From Pogonophryne albipinna (taxonomy: Eukaryota > Chordata > Actinopteri > Perciformes > Artedidraconidae): DNA of 64,000 nt. The DNA is taken from the NCBI GenBank assembly GCA_028583405.1, contig CM053246.1, forward strand, positions 7,011,459 to 7,075,458, in the 5' to 3' direction. Made by a program: the position numbers and the translations under genes. The notes below the pieces were generated by a model. The model was not told the origin of the DNA and ran no database searches. It saw nothing but the letters and a program-made list of their open reading frames with translations. Shown one piece after another: positions 46,714-59,792 of this stretch. Positions within the stretch are counted from its first letter, which is position 1. The number at the start of each line of letters is the position of its first letter.

Positions 46714-46867
46714 TTAATCGAAATATTCTGTTATTTTCAAAAGCTTTTTTAGTCTGATGCTTCGATTCATTTTAAACAGACCGTTCAACAAAAGGATAGC
46801 CTACCCAAAATCTAAATATTGGATTGTTCTCTCTTCGTAAGATCCAATTTTCATTACAAATGTGGTC

Positions 46868-47083
46868 TTACCTTGACTTGAAGATGAAGTCCATGCTATC
46901 CTTCTGGACAACAATCTTTATTACTTTTTTGTAAAAGTCCTCCTTATCTTCCTCTAGTTTCAAAAGCCTAGCTTGTTGTTTTCGTCTGCGTAGAATAACA
47001 GTAGCAACAAGAACCTGTGGGCTCACTTGCGCCCCCTTCAGTGCGGCAGAGGTTGTGGCTGCCTCCCCTGGTGCTTTTTTCAT
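46868..47083 (-). CDS. Small ORF of unknown function inside a hAT element
   Basis: 71 aa, MKKAPGEAATT start, with a charged segment RRRKQQARLLKLEEDKEDFY that could be helical. No known domain. It may be a remnant of a transposase N-terminus or a chance frame. Confidence 0.25.
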   Translation of the reverse strand: MKKAPGEAATTSAALKGAQVSPQVLVATVILRRRKQQARLLKLEEDKEDFYKKVIKIVVQKDSMDFIFKSR

Positions 47084-47782
47084 TGCCGTTGTATGATGAG
47101 ACCAGTGAGCTTAAATATAATATATACGTGAAATAAGTTATTTAGAGACTATGGATTGCGAGGATAAATGTAATAAAGGGATCTACAAACATTACATTGG
47201 TGACATACAGTGAGATGGCGCAGGCATGCGCTTAGGGCCCGCTTTCCAGCCAGTTTCTGTGGGGTGACGCATTCTGAGGTGAGGCAGAGCTCATCTGTGC
47301 CTCACCTCACCCCACAGTAACTGGCTTGAGCGCGCTCACAAAATAAGTGCCCGCGCTAAATTAGTGCCCGTGCTCCAGCAAGTTACTGTGGGCTTCTGTG
47401 AGGCAGAGCTCGTCCCTGCCTCACTTCTCAATCTCATCGCTCCCCGTAGTTGTAGCGGAGCTCGGAAAATTAGCCGATTTTTACTATAAAAAGCGATTGG
47501 AATCATACAGAAATCACATTTACAACACAGATCAGTGGACACATTTTATTATTATTTGTATTATTATTCTTTTTTTCCGTTACATTGGAGAATGACAAGT
47601 GAGGCTCTGCCTCACCTGCCTCCCCTGACCGCACGTCGCTGCTGAACGAATTAAGTACAAAGACGAATCGTTCGCGAACGTGCAAATCACCAGAAGTTGT
47701 TCGCGAACCGGTGAACGAATCTTTCAAGTAAACTGAATCAAAAGATTCGTGTCCCCGAAGGGAATCGGAATTCCCATCACTA

Positions 47783-48569
47783 GTCCCAATTAAGGGCAAC
47801 AACATCATTAATAAATAAATCAACATTCAATTTTTTATATTGTTTGATTTTGACTAGTTTTGGAAGTAGTTTAATTAATTTGATTTTCCATACGCAATAA
47901 ACAATTGAATGATCGCTGAAGCAATCTGACAGGACACCAGCTTTTAAGATTCTGTCAGGATGTGACACCAGTATCCAGTCAAGCAGAGATTGGGGTTCTA
48001 AGAGTGATACGAGTTGGCTCATTAATTAGCTGTTTAACATTTAGACTACTGAAAAGTCTTTTCTCTCTATCAGATGATTTATCCAACCAATTTTTGTTGA
48101 AATCACCAAGCAAGATTATTTCATTTCCGCAGGAAATGGAGTTGATAGTGTCAATTATGTGGTTAAAAGACTCTGCAGGTGAAGAAGGTGGCCTATAGAT
48201 GCTACCAATAGTTAAGCATTTACTTTCATGAAAAATAATTTTAAGAAAAATGCATTCAAAATGTAGAGGCTCTATAGAAGTAGCAATTAGCTCAGTCACA
48301 AGGTCAGAGGAGACATAAATAGCCACACCTCCACCCCTGCTGCATCTATCGGATCTGTAAAGCGAATAATTTGTGATTTGTAGTTCACTATCAGAAATGT
48401 TACTACTAAACCAAGTTTCAGAGAGTGTGATGATTTTAGGTTTATGTAGAACAACCCATATCCGAAGTAAATCAATTTTGGGCAATAGACTCCTGATATT
48501 CAAATGAATGGTTTTTATAACCTTAAATTCATCCAGTCTGGAATGAATAGCAAATAATGTTCCTGTCAC
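47783..48569 (-). pseudogene. Endonuclease part of the split LINE, frameshifted
   Basis: Minus-strand frame 47979-48569 has HLNIRSLLPKID, LSETWF, SRGGGVAIYVSSDL, IGSIYRPPSS and LLGDFN of the APE endonuclease. The end of the domain (LLDWILVSHPD, then FSDHSIVYCVWK with the catalytic SDH) is in another frame at 47780-48022. An indel near 47985-48010 therefore breaks the ORF. The frame then meets the RT half across the hAT element. Motif order is complete, so it derives from a once-functional LINE. Confidence 0.85.
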
Positions 48570-49194
48570 TTGTTACGCATACATGCGATTCATGATTGTA
48601 AAGATTGCTAGATTCAACCATTAATGTAAAACAGACATACAAAACATTCAAACACAAAAAGAAAAATACAGAAAAACACAAAACAACCTTTAAGAAGGCC
48701 CAGCAGCCCTGGACACCAAATCCCAGAGCATTACCATGAGTAAACTTAAACATAAACATAATAAATAATTACACAGAGCTCAGTCTGCATTACGAAGAGG
48801 ATAAAGAAGTCATAGCTCAAAGAAATTCATCCGAACGAACACCAACATTATTTAACAATAACAGCCACTCGGGGCAGTATTGCAATAGTAGTAGTGGGCT
48901 CTAACGTGCCAAAGAAGAAGAAGTGACTTCAACGTCACTGTAAAATGTAAACAAACAACACAACTGAAAGAGCCAGGCGGGTGCCCACCTGTTATATAAA
49001 GTTATAATAAACACAAAAGAGAGTGTCAACAACATCTCAGCAGTCATGACACGTCACGTAAACAGGTCTCTGTTTTTAGAGAAGATGAGAAAAATAAAGA
49101 ACAAGAGAAGAGGAGAGAGGAAACCGAGGAGAAAGTCACTTAGCTGCACCATCGAAGTGGATCAACATGCTACCATTAGCAGCAGCCTCATCTC
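48570..49194 (-). other. Probable 5' UTR / spacer upstream of the LINE endonuclease
   Basis: No convincing ORF. Poly-A-rich on the plus strand near 48650-48690. Confidence 0.4.
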
Positions 49195-50012
49195 TAGGGA
49201 TGTTCGTCACCAGGAGAGTTTGAGGTAGACATGAAGACTGCCTCCGCGTCTTTGTGGGTAGAGAAGCGTTGTTGTGTGCCATCAACAACAACGCAGAGGG
49301 TGCACGGGTAGAGGAGAAAGTACTTCATGTTGAGTTCACGGAGCTTGCGTTTGACTGGATCGAAGCTCCGGCGTCTTCTGGTAAGCTCGGGACTGAAATC
49401 GGGATATATGCTGATGTGTTTCCCGTTGTAGTCCAGAGACTTTTTCTCCCTGGCAAGACGAAGGATTTTCACTTTGTCCTGGAAGTTCAGCAGCTCGATC
49501 ATGATGGCCCACGTGTCGGGGCTAATGAGGACAATGTACACGAGTGTGCCCTCTCAATGATCGGCAGGGTAGGGAAGGCATCTGGCCCCAGGAGCTGCGG
49601 GATGAGCCGAGACAATGTCACTGCCTTCAGCGGACTCCTGGATTCCTACAAAGCGAAGGTTAGAACGTCGGCTCCGGTTCTCCAAGTCATCAACTTTGGA
49701 CATTAGGAAGGAGTTGTCTTTCTCAAGCTGCTTGACTCGAGCGACACACTCGTGTACATTGTCCTCATTAGCCCCGACACGCTGCTCTAACAAATTGACC
49801 TGGTCTCCCAAACTAGACAGGGAATTGTGTATCCTGCTCAAGCTACTTTGAATGGGATCCATTTTTGAGTCAATGTGAGTCAGCATGTCGGTCTTGATTT
49901 GCTGAATCGCGTCCCACAAAGTTTGCAGAGACATGTTTCCCTCCATAGTTGCAAATGCAAAAAAATACAATAATCCAGAGACCGTAGTGAGCCGCTTTAC
50001 TATGTTAATCAA
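49195..50012 (-). pseudogene. L1-type ORF1 remnant with a rearranged middle
   Basis: N-terminal part (49554-50012): a coiled-coil stretch (LSSLGDQVNLLEQRVGANED through QLEKDNSFLMSKVDDLENRS) followed by RRSNLRFVGIQE, the start of the L1 ORF1 RNA-recognition domain. The C-terminal part (49194-49541) has IMIELLNFQDKVKILRLARE and the DFSPELTRRRRSF block of the ORF1 C-terminal domain. In L1/Tx1 elements this protein is a trimeric nucleic-acid chaperone. The two parts are out of frame, and the junction contains a 37-base inverted duplicate of upstream coding sequence. Whether it belongs to the adjacent LINE is unclear. Confidence 0.82.
49512..49781. repeat. 37-bp perfect inverted repeat within the ORF1 remnant
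   Basis: Arms 49512-49548 and 49745-49781 are exact reverse complements, 196 bases apart. The second arm is ordinary ORF1 coding sequence; the first lies at the disrupted junction. Confidence 0.92.
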
Positions 50013-51417
50013 ATGTTCGTGGGTTCAGATTATGTGGATCAATGATATGAGCTTTAAAGAGCTAATTTAACAGCGACAAACAGACAAGCTTGAGATGCGC
50101 TTACTCACGCTGCGACCATCTTGACCACTTCCGGGTCCGGCGTCCATGGAAGTCCACCGCTCAGGGTGCAGGGCCGCACGGACACAGCGTGTCCCGGCGT
50201 GCCCACCCCCCTTGATGAGAGCCTGGTAGCCCATCTGCTCCCACAGGCAGCAGGCTGGGCAGAGAATCTCTGCCCCGCTGCTGCGTGACAGGGCGGCCGC
50301 AAATAACACGGGTGTGTTGGGCGTCTCGCTGATTGCTCTTCCGGAAGATGCCCCCACCTCACCGGATCAGAGCGATTATTTGGCCGCAGCATCGGCCAAA
50401 TGAATATCCTGGTCCACGGTGTGGGCGCTGCTGCTTGCCGTGTGATGTCCCTGGCCACAGTGGGATCAAGCCACGTGGCACTTTCCAAAAAAAGACCGTG
50501 ATGATCTCCTGGGAGCCCCTGTGTCTACGGAAGGGCTCTTTGGATCGATTTCCTCGGTCACGTGGATGAGGAGAAGTCGCATCTTGGCCGTATGCTGCTT
50601 CTTGCTCATCCTCAGAGGAACTCCAGTAAAGGAAACAGCAGGTGAGTGGAATAAAAAACACACCGCGATCTTGTAGTTAAGTAAAAAAATACCATAGTGT
50701 AGGAATACTCTGTTACAGTAAAAGTCCTGCATTCAAAATGTTCCTCAAGTAAAAGTAGAAAAGTATTCTCATCAAAATATAGTTAAAGTAAAAGTAGTCA
50801 TTGTGCAGATTGGTCCATTCCAGAATAATATACAGTATATGATATGTTTTATAATGATTGATCATGAAAGTGTTCTCAAAGCTGGTAAAGGTGCAGCTAG
50901 TTTGAATGACTTTGTATACTGCAGGGTAGCTTGTGGATTTACTCCAGGTGGAAATAAAGTCTGATTTAACACTTGATTAGATTTCACATCATTCATCCAA
51001 ATCTGTAAAGTAACTAAAGGTATTAAATAAATGTAGTGGAGTAAAAGTACATCATTTACCTCTGAACTGTATGGTGGAGTAGAAGTACTAAGTAGCAAAA
51101 CATTTAAATGTAAAGTAAAAGTACCTCAACATTTTACTCAAGTACAGTACAATATAATAACATAATTACACATATTTTATTTATTTATTTCACATGTAAA
51201 TAAAGCAATATTAATTCGGTTAGTTTTTCCCTTTAAAAAATAACAAAAAGTACCTACAAGAATACCGTTAAAGTACCGGATCGATAAGCAGCATCGATAA
51301 GAGTAGTAGTACCGTTAAAAACCTTAGCGATACCCATCCCTATATATTACACAAGTAAAGTGTTAAGAGAATGAAATGTTGCTTTACGAATGTCAACACT
51401 TGATGCTGTCACATTGA
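50013..51417. other. Unassigned sequence
   Basis: 50060-50660 is GC-rich with several short overlapping frames but no domain I can name; it may be LINE 5' UTR. 50680-51150 is a GTAAAAGTA-rich dispersed-repeat type sequence. Confidence 0.4.
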
Positions 51418-51646
51418 TTCCAATTTCAGATACCTGTATTTGCCTAACTGAATTAGTTTAAATAGAAAACATTTTGACTAAAAGTTGACTAAAATGTAAT
51501 TTTTCATCGACTAAAACATTTTGAGTTTTCGTCGACTAAAACTAGACTAAAACTATGAAGGATAGGAATGACTAAAATGTGACTAAAACTAAAAACCATT
51601 TTCGTCTAAAGACTAAGACTAAATCAAAAACAGCTGCCAAAATTAA
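51418..51646 (+). mobile_element. hAT-A-like right-end fragment
   Basis: Dense GACTAAAA/CGACTAAAA units leading to CAAAATTAACACTG, the right-end layout of the hAT-A family. The left end was not found. Confidence 0.7.
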
Positions 51647-51762
51647 CACTGGTCTGTTGTTCCCTAAGCCAGTGTTTTTCAAAGTGGGGTCCCCGACCCC
51701 CTGGGAGGCCGTCAGGGGTTTGAAGGAAAGGGGAATTTTTTTTTTTCGTTTTTATTTAGCTT

Positions 51763-52514
51763 TTGGAGCAAGTGAGAGCTAGTGGATATTTCACTCTGCA
51801 GCTGGATGAGAGCACGGATGTAGCAAATGTCGCAGAATTGCTTGCATACATCAGATTTATTTCAGAAGACAACTTTGTTGAAGAAATATTATTTTGCAAA
51901 GCACTGGAAGGTAGGACCACAGGAAGAGATAAATTACCAAGTTTTAGATGAGTACATCATCTCAAATGGACTTGACTGGTCTCATTGTGTGGGTGTGTGT
52001 TCAGATGGGGTAGTGGGGCTATGACCGGCAAAAAAAGCAGAGTGACAGCTTTGATCAGGCGGAAGGCCCCAAATGTAGTGGCAACGTACTGCATGCTTCA
52101 TCGCGAGGCATTTGTTGCTAAACGTATTTTGTGTAACGAGATGGGCGCAAAGTTTGAGGGGCTACTGCTCCACTCCAACGTGCGCTGCATGGCTTTCCCG
52201 TGGGGCGGTGCTGAATCGTGTCTTTGAACTGCGAAGGGAGATCAGTGAATTCCTCTCTTCTGAAATTCATAAACTGGCTGGCCGTTTTTCAGATGCCTCA
52301 TGGCTCCGGAAACTTGCATATTGTTTCACTCCCACAGTACTGGCTGTATGTCAAAAAAGACTATCCCGCACTGGCTGAGAGGGCTCTCAAATCCCTTCTT
52401 CCATTTGCCACCACATACCTCAGCGAGTCTGGCTTTTCTACATTGAAGGTATTGAAAACAAAGCACAGAGGACGTTTGCAAGTGGACGATGACAAACCTA
52501 AAACCAAGGATTGA
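51763..52514 (+). pseudogene. Charlie-type hAT transposase remnant
   Basis: Frames in order: 51763-51951 with LQLDESTDVANVAELLAYIR and FCKALEGRTTG; a middle piece around 51985-52227 with VVATYCMLHREAF; and 52218-52514 with LPFATTYLSESGFSTLKVLK, the C-terminal dimerisation motif of ZBED5/SCAND3-like hAT proteins. The DEST acidic site and the C-terminal block are recognisable, but at least two frameshifts separate them and the N-terminal BED finger is missing. It is bounded by the element's TSD-supported ends, so it is a transposon fossil, not a domesticated gene. Confidence 0.88.
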
Positions 52515-52588
52515 TTAACTGTGTAGGAGCCACCAAGCCCACCCATCCCACTAGTGAGGGAACAGGTATACACAAAGAGACACACAGA

Positions 52589-53877
<1,289 letters not shown>

Positions 53878-54380
53878 ATAGTGAAATGACAAGGACTATT
53901 GTTTATATGAATATAAATATTATTATTATTGTTAATATTACTGTTGAATATTATATATAATAGTATTAAGGCATAAATAGCTTTAAAAAATGCTAACAAT
54001 ATATGTTAATTGTTCATATCACTGTTCAAAATTATATAATATTATAAAGACAGAAATCACTTTAAAAAATGCTTTAAAAATATGTTTACTGTTGATATTA
54101 CTGTTTAATATTGTGTTAAGAATGTTTATAACAGAAGACACAATGAATGTAATGAATGACAAACAAAAGATAAATACAAAAAATGTTTAGAAGAATACAT
54201 GATTATTAATTATTAATACAAATATATATTAAGAAAATGTATTAAGCTGTATGATTCATTTGTCATATTTTCCATCATAATGTACTCATCATTTAAAAAA
54301 AAAAAATTGCAACAGGGGGGTCCCCGCCAGAGGATAATGCTATATGGAGTCCTTGGCATGGCAAAGTTTGGGAACCCCTG

Positions 54381-55362
54381 CCCTAAGCCACCAGAAAACA
54401 GCTCCAGCTGCAGTACTCCGGGAAGCCCTCTTGGGAGTAAAAACCCTCCAAGATTCCTCGCCGTCCACTGCCCCGGTAGCCTGTGCCAGCTATCATAAGC
54501 TAACAGATGATTGTTTGTATTGCCTTAAGACTATCATAGTTAACGTTAGCTAATGTTGTGTTCAAAATTCCAGGAAAGACTTCTAAGTTCAACTATTTAT
54601 TAAAAGAGAGCAAAATAAATATATTCACTTGGCCAAGGACTCCGTCACGTCATATAAATTACAGGCAGCAAAGCTGTAATCTGTAACCACTATTTCCGGA
54701 AAGAGCCTGGGACCTTGTGCGACAATACATTTTTATTACACAGGGGCGTTGCCTGTACATTTATGATTGGTCAAGACTAGATGAAGAGATACCGTGGTTT
54801 AGACTTGGTTCTCTTTGGTAGGTGCACAGACTTTGAGAAAAAGTCTCTTGGCAACACGATCCTCCCAATCAGCATTCGGCCGGCCTGTGGAAGTCCCTCC
54901 CTACTCTGTCGCCATCATACGTAATTTGTTTTCGCTAAAATCTCTACAGAAAATGTGGAGTCTTCATAATGCTGCTTCCTAGCTATGTGTGGGAGCGGAG
55001 CTCACCCAAAGCTCAAGGTCGGAGTGATGTCCTGTTTATGAATAACTCTTTGTATTCTTCCAGTGTCTACACCTGACCTTGCTTCTCTGTATTGCAGGCT
55101 AAAGACATATATTTATTCCAAAGTCACAGCAACATAAAATGAGCACAATAAGCTTATAATGTAATAATAACAATCAGTCTTTTTAATGTTATATAAAAAT
55201 AGCCTGCACAAATCCCTCCTTTCACACCTTTTAAGGTGTGAATCTGATCTACGTCTATTTTTCTTTTTACTGCGTCTCTGGTGTAATTTATGAATCTCTG
55301 CTGTACAGGCAAATAAACAAAACAAAACATACAAAAAATAACACTGCTCAGCTCACACACCA
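54381..55362. other. Unassigned sequence
   Basis: No recognised gene or element end. Confidence 0.4.
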
Positions 55363-56658
55363 TAATAATAATAATAATAGATTTAATTTGTTAGCGCTTT
55401 TACAGGTGCTCAAAGACGCTTTACAGATATAGTGAAGAGAAAAGAAAAGAAAGGAACAACAAATAAATATATAGTTAAAGTTAAAGTCAAATAATACAAA
55501 AACAATCACACATTAAAAGCCAGATTGAAGAGGTGAGTTTTTTGAAGGTGGTGAGGTCAGTGCAGTCTCTGATGGGTTGTGGGAGTGAGTTCCAGAGGGA
55601 GGGGGCAGCGACGGAGAAGGCTCTGTCCCCCCAGGTCCGGTGCTTGATGCCGGTGGGGATGGATAAGAGGTTGGCTTCTGATGAGCGGAGACAGCGGGAA
55701 GGGGTGTGGTGGTGCAGCAGGTCTGTGAGGTAGGGGGGGGGCTGATTGTTGAGGGCTTTGTGAGTAATCAGGAGGACTTTGAAGTTGATTCTTTGACGGA
55801 CGGGGAGCCAGTGGAGGTTCTGGAGGACGGGAGTGATGTGGTCTCGGGAGCGGGTGTGGGTGAGGAGGCGGGCAGCAGAGTTCTGAATATGTTGGAGTTT
55901 ATTGAGGAGGTTGGATGGTATGCCGTAGAGCAGGGGTGCCCAACCTTTTTTGAACCGAGAGCTCCTTTTAAAGTTGCCAGTCTGCCGAGATCTACAAGTC
56001 CAAATAGAGAGGCGTAGCCATTACTGACAGCCTACTACCAGGTAAATACACACTTCTACTTGCATAAAATGACCTTTGTACGATTAATACTTGATAAAAT
56101 ACTGCAGATCCTTTATCTTACCTCTTTCTAATCTACACACATACAAGTATTTAACTGAAGTTACACAACAGTGTTGTTGATACAGAGTTGGAGTGTATTC
56201 ACACGTCACGTACTACAGTGGGTAATGTTTTCAAGAAACATTGAACAGTGCTGCCACATATGACACAGGAAAAAAAAAAAAGACTCTGAACCCTTTCTTT
56301 GCCATTATATAAAAATAGTGTTACTACAAAAGTATAAATGAGGCTTACTAATAAGACGACTCAGATCTGAAGCTACACTGGAATCTGCTGCCAAAGTGCA
56401 ATAAAAAAGAAAAAATTAATAGAATCAAACCCTTTTTTTGTTGCATTTTAGTAGAGTATAAAAATAAATGCCTTATAGGATGCAAGCAACACTAGTTTCT
56501 TAACCTGAATTGATAATAGACTATAATCAATTTAAACAGAACAGATCTTAATGTTTGCATTCTTATACCATTTTGTACAATAATTATAATGAATAAGTTC
56601 AAACAAACTAAAACTTACAGCTGATTAATAACGGTATCTAACTTGAGTTTTTATTATG

Positions 56659-57209
56659 TCAAAAACCTGTTGAAATGCTACTGTTATTTGTACTGTCCCC
56701 AAAAGCGCGTCGGCAGCCTCCAGGAATGCTTCTTTCACAACTTCGCCGTCTTTGAAAGACTTCATGTATTTCGCAAGAACGTGACTGACACGATAAGATG
56801 CTCTGGCAGCAGCCTTGCTCTTGTTGTTGGGCCTGGTGAAAATGGACTGCTGTGCATTTAGCTGTCCTTTCAGGCCCCTCCCCTTTTGGAGCGTAGGGCA
56901 GAATTAGGAGGGAATTCCGTCTCGTAGCGTTTGTGCACTGTTTTGAAATGCCGCTCCTAAATGACCCTTCTTCGATAAAGCCACGCTCGTATTGCAGATG
57001 AGACAGATGGACTTTGAATTGGAATAGATACAAAAATAATCATCCTCCCACTCGGAGTGAAAATTATATATTTTGGGCTTTTTTGCTTCTGCCATAATTG
57101 CGGTCTTGTGTGTGTGCCGACTGTCACTCCTGTTGACACGGACAACGTCAGCGAAATAGTGCCCACTTCCCACCAGCCACGTCCCGATACATGGGGTCAC
57201 GCCGGCCAA
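56659..57209 (-). pseudogene. hAT transposase N-terminus with BED-like finger, frameshifted
   Basis: Minus-strand ORF 56904-57209 has a start at residue 39 (MAEAKKPKIYNFHSEWEDDY) and the CLICNTSVALSKKGHL zinc-finger block found in GTF2IRD2/ZBED-like hAT transposases. A one-base-type shift near 56930-56950 passes the reading into a frame of 56659-57033, where the FGDSTNNSSISTGF stretch is readable. The catalytic region is missing. The 5' side abuts MITE D. It is the remains of the element's own gene. Confidence 0.82.
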
Positions 57210-57275
57210 TCACAAAGCTTTGATGCGTTCAAGTGCATTATTCTGGCACAGGAAGATTATGATATTGGACATTAA

Positions 57276-57659
57276 AGGTGGGGTAGGTAAGTTTCAGAAA
57301 CCGGCTCGAGTGCACTAAAATTTGAAAGTACACAGCCGAAAAGAATCCGCCCCTTCCTTCAGACTTCCTTACAGAGCAGCACCTCCTCCAACACACATGA
57401 ACGCGCAATGCACGCCCAATTACGGCACGCTCAATGAGGGCACAAGATACATTTGTGGGTGCACGAGATGGAAGGCTGACAGACAGGGCGGCAATCCAAT
57501 CCGTTTAGCAGTATTACGGCTTCCACAGATTAAAATTTTGTATGGATTTTTTGTCAAAGCACTTCAGATATTCATTGCTATTGGGATGTTAAGAGCATTC
57601 CATGGAATATAACAAAAAGTGTAACTCAAGCCGGTTTCTGAAACTTACCTACCCCACCT
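57276..57659. mobile_element. TTAA-flanked MITE, copy D
   Basis: 384 bp, TTAA at 57272-57275 and 57660-57663. The cleanest copy of the family ends: AGGTGGGGTAGGTAAGTTTC and its mirror. Sits inside the hAT at 55931. Confidence 0.92.
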
Positions 57660-57757
57660 TTAACGATAAAACAGAATATTGTTGTTCTATTTTTAAACGC
57701 ATCTCGCGATCGACTGGGAATCTCCCCCGCAAATGGTTGGGCACCCCTGCCGTAGAG

Positions 57758-58733
57758 GATGCTATTGCAATAGTCGAGTCGTGAAGTGATGAATGCATGA
57801 ATCAGGGTTTCAGCAGCAGAGGAGGAGAGTGATGGGCGGAGACGGGCAATGTTTTTGAGGTGGAAAAAGGCGGTCCTGGTGATGTGATTTATGTGGTTGT
57901 TGAATTTGAGCTGACTGTTGAAGATGACTCAGAGGTTGCGGATGTGAGGGGGGGGGGGGGGATAGAGTGTGGCTGTCAATGGTGAAGTTGAAATTCTGGA
58001 TGTCTTTGATACGGGATGGGGGACGGATGATGATGATGTCTGATTTGGCACTGTTCAGTTAGAGATAGTTTGTTTGCATCCATGCTTTTATTTCTGAGAG
58101 ACAGTTGGTGAGAGTGGAGTGTGTTGTGGGGGTGATGGGTTTTTGTTGAGATATAAAGTTGGATGTCATCGGCGTAGCAGTGAATTTTTTTTAATTAATT
58201 ATGTTGTTTATAAATTAATCTGAGGGCCGCAAAAAGAGGAGGTAGGGGCCGCCATTCGTCCATCCCTGATGTAGAGGATGAAGAGGAGGGGGCCAAGCAC
58301 CGATCCCTGGGGGACGCCTTGGGACAGAGGAACAGTGGAGGAGGTGCAGTTGTTGATGTTGATAAACTGATGTCTGTCGGTGAGGTAGGATTTCAGCCAG
58401 GAGAGTGCAGTGTCGGTGATGTTGAGTGATGATTCGAGGAAGGACAGCAGGATGGCGTGGTTGATGGTGTCGAATGCTGCCGTGAGGTCGAGGAGGATGA
58501 GGATGTTCAGGTTGCCGGAGTCAGAGGAGAGGAGGAGGTCGTTTGTGATTTTCAGAAGAGCTGTTTCTGTGCTGTGTTTTGATCGGAAATCGGATTGAAA
58601 TGGCTCAAAGAGGTCATTGGAGCTGAGGTGGGATTTTAGTTGTTAGGCAATGACACGTTCAAGTATTTTTGACAGAAAGGGGAGATTTGAGATGGGCCGG
58701 AAGTTGGACATGATGTCAGGTGTGAGTCCAGGG
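57758..58733 (-). pseudogene. Reverse transcriptase remnant of the degraded LINE
   Basis: Minus-strand reading shows [20 protein letters not shown] followed by an in-frame stop near 58642. Farther on, in shifted frames, come LLDLTAAFDTI (motif A, about 58470-58500), a [12 protein letters not shown] block (about 58300-58320) and HCYADD (motif C, about 58160-58180). About 90 bases of foreign sequence at 58182-58268 separate motif C from the preceding block. Multiple stops make it clearly dead. Confidence 0.8.
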
Positions 58734-59117
58734 CCCTTTCTCATTTCATCAAATCCCCCTCCTCGACTCCTCGGTCCTCCGGTTGTGACCCGGAAATGAA
58801 TTTCAGCGCGCCATGTTGAAGGACATCTAATTTCTCTAAATGCACTTCGAGGATTGAGCGTCGGCGGCTCTCTGGAGGAGCTATAACCGAGGATACACTG
58901 ATGGGTCCTCCACGGTCCTCCACGGCTCCTTCGTGGATGCATTTCCGGGAACAGAGATGTTTCAAAGAGTCGTGACGCACGGCCGGACTTATCTCAGCCA
59001 ATGACAGCTCTGCATGCATCCCCTGGATATTATTTTATTAACTGCTCTCATCGTGACGCGATGTTTACAGTGAGAACAGCTGTGAGGTCCGTGCAGAAAG
59101 CAGAGCAGTGTGTATAA
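58734..59117. mobile_element. TIR element GGCCCTTTCTCATTTC, copy 2 (left part only)
   Basis: Closely matches 52589-52992 with small differences (for example a shorter CTCGACTCCTCG run). Similarity ends at 59117, where an LTR-like sequence starts. Confidence 0.85.
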
Positions 59118-59792
59118 TGTTGGAACAAACACAGTAGTGATGGCTTAAAGCCCACCTCTGCTCCGCGCCGTCCGTTAGATGAGCCTGGTCAGATTAATAA
59201 GAGAAGGAGTTCAAAACACCGGCATAAAAGTTATAACAATAATCTGATTTTAATGGTAAAAAACACCAATACACAAATTACAGAGTACTCTGGACTCCCA
59301 GCTCTACTGCTGTGCGATACAGGTATCGGGACCAGCCAGTCAGAAACAAGGGGGGCATTTTGCATGAATAAACAACAGTATATATGGACATATTTGGGGC
59401 GGAGATGTGGGTCGGCTCTTCCGTCCCATTTTACTCCTAAGTGAAGCGTGAGAGCCTCGGAACTAGTCAAGGTCAGAATCACTTTTTATCTTCCACCTAA
59501 CTTCACTCCTTTAATTTCTCAAGGGAGATTTCACACAAACTATTCTTTCCCAAAACAATCAAACATTGTACACAGATATTGGTATCAAACATTGTACACA
59601 GATATATTGGTGCTTGAGATTATATTGGCCGCAGGAAGAACCTTGAAAGAGAACATGTGCGTGCTGGTGGGGGGAAGTGTATGTGTGTGTGTGTGTTTGC
59701 TGATATCTGGGTCAGTGAGTGTATGTGTTAGTGCTGGTGAGAGGAAGTGTGTGTGGCAGGGTATCTGGGTCATTGAGTGTAAGTAAGAAGGT
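59118..59792 (-). repeat. Putative LTR, minus orientation, running into the gap
   Basis: Starts TGTTGGAACAAACACAG. Read on the minus strand, its end (GAGGTGGGCTTTAAGCC, then CCAACA) and ATTAAA...GATTATTGTT region resemble the solo LTR at 30942-32060. A short direct repeat TCAAACATTGTACACAGATA occurs at 59558 and 59585. The other LTR boundary is not visible. Confidence 0.6.

Larger units (their letters stand above)
46286..47641. mobile_element. hAT element nested in the 44635 element, TSD CTGAACGA
   Basis: Ends CAGTGACGTGCGGTGAGG and CCTGACCGCACGTCGCTG; CTGAACGA at 46278-46285 and 47642-47649. Contains TTAA MITE C and a short lysine/glutamate-rich minus-strand ORF (46868-47083) of unknown identity. 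Confidence 0.9.
55931..57749 (-). mobile_element. Charlie-type hAT transposon, TSD CCGTAGAG
   Basis: Ends CAGGGGTGCCCAACCTTTTT and ATGGTTGGGCACCCCTG; CCGTAGAG at 55923-55930 and 57750-57757. Contains a transposase N-terminus on the minus strand and TTAA MITE D near its right end. Confidence 0.93.
55363..58733 (-). mobile_element. L2-like LINE, degraded, split by a hAT element
   Basis: 3' tail of ATT repeats (55363-55379). The RT C-terminus reads on the minus strand from 55930 to about 55500 (WLPVRQRI, WNSLPQPIRD), and the rest of RT from 58733 to 57758. The hAT element 55931-57749 sits between. At 58734 the LINE is cut by the GGCCCTTTCTCATTTC element, so the endonuclease is missing. Confidence 0.85.

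Noticed and set aside
50060..50660. DIRS-like or LINE coding region in GC-rich DNA
   Set aside because: Short overlapping frames with no motif I could defend.
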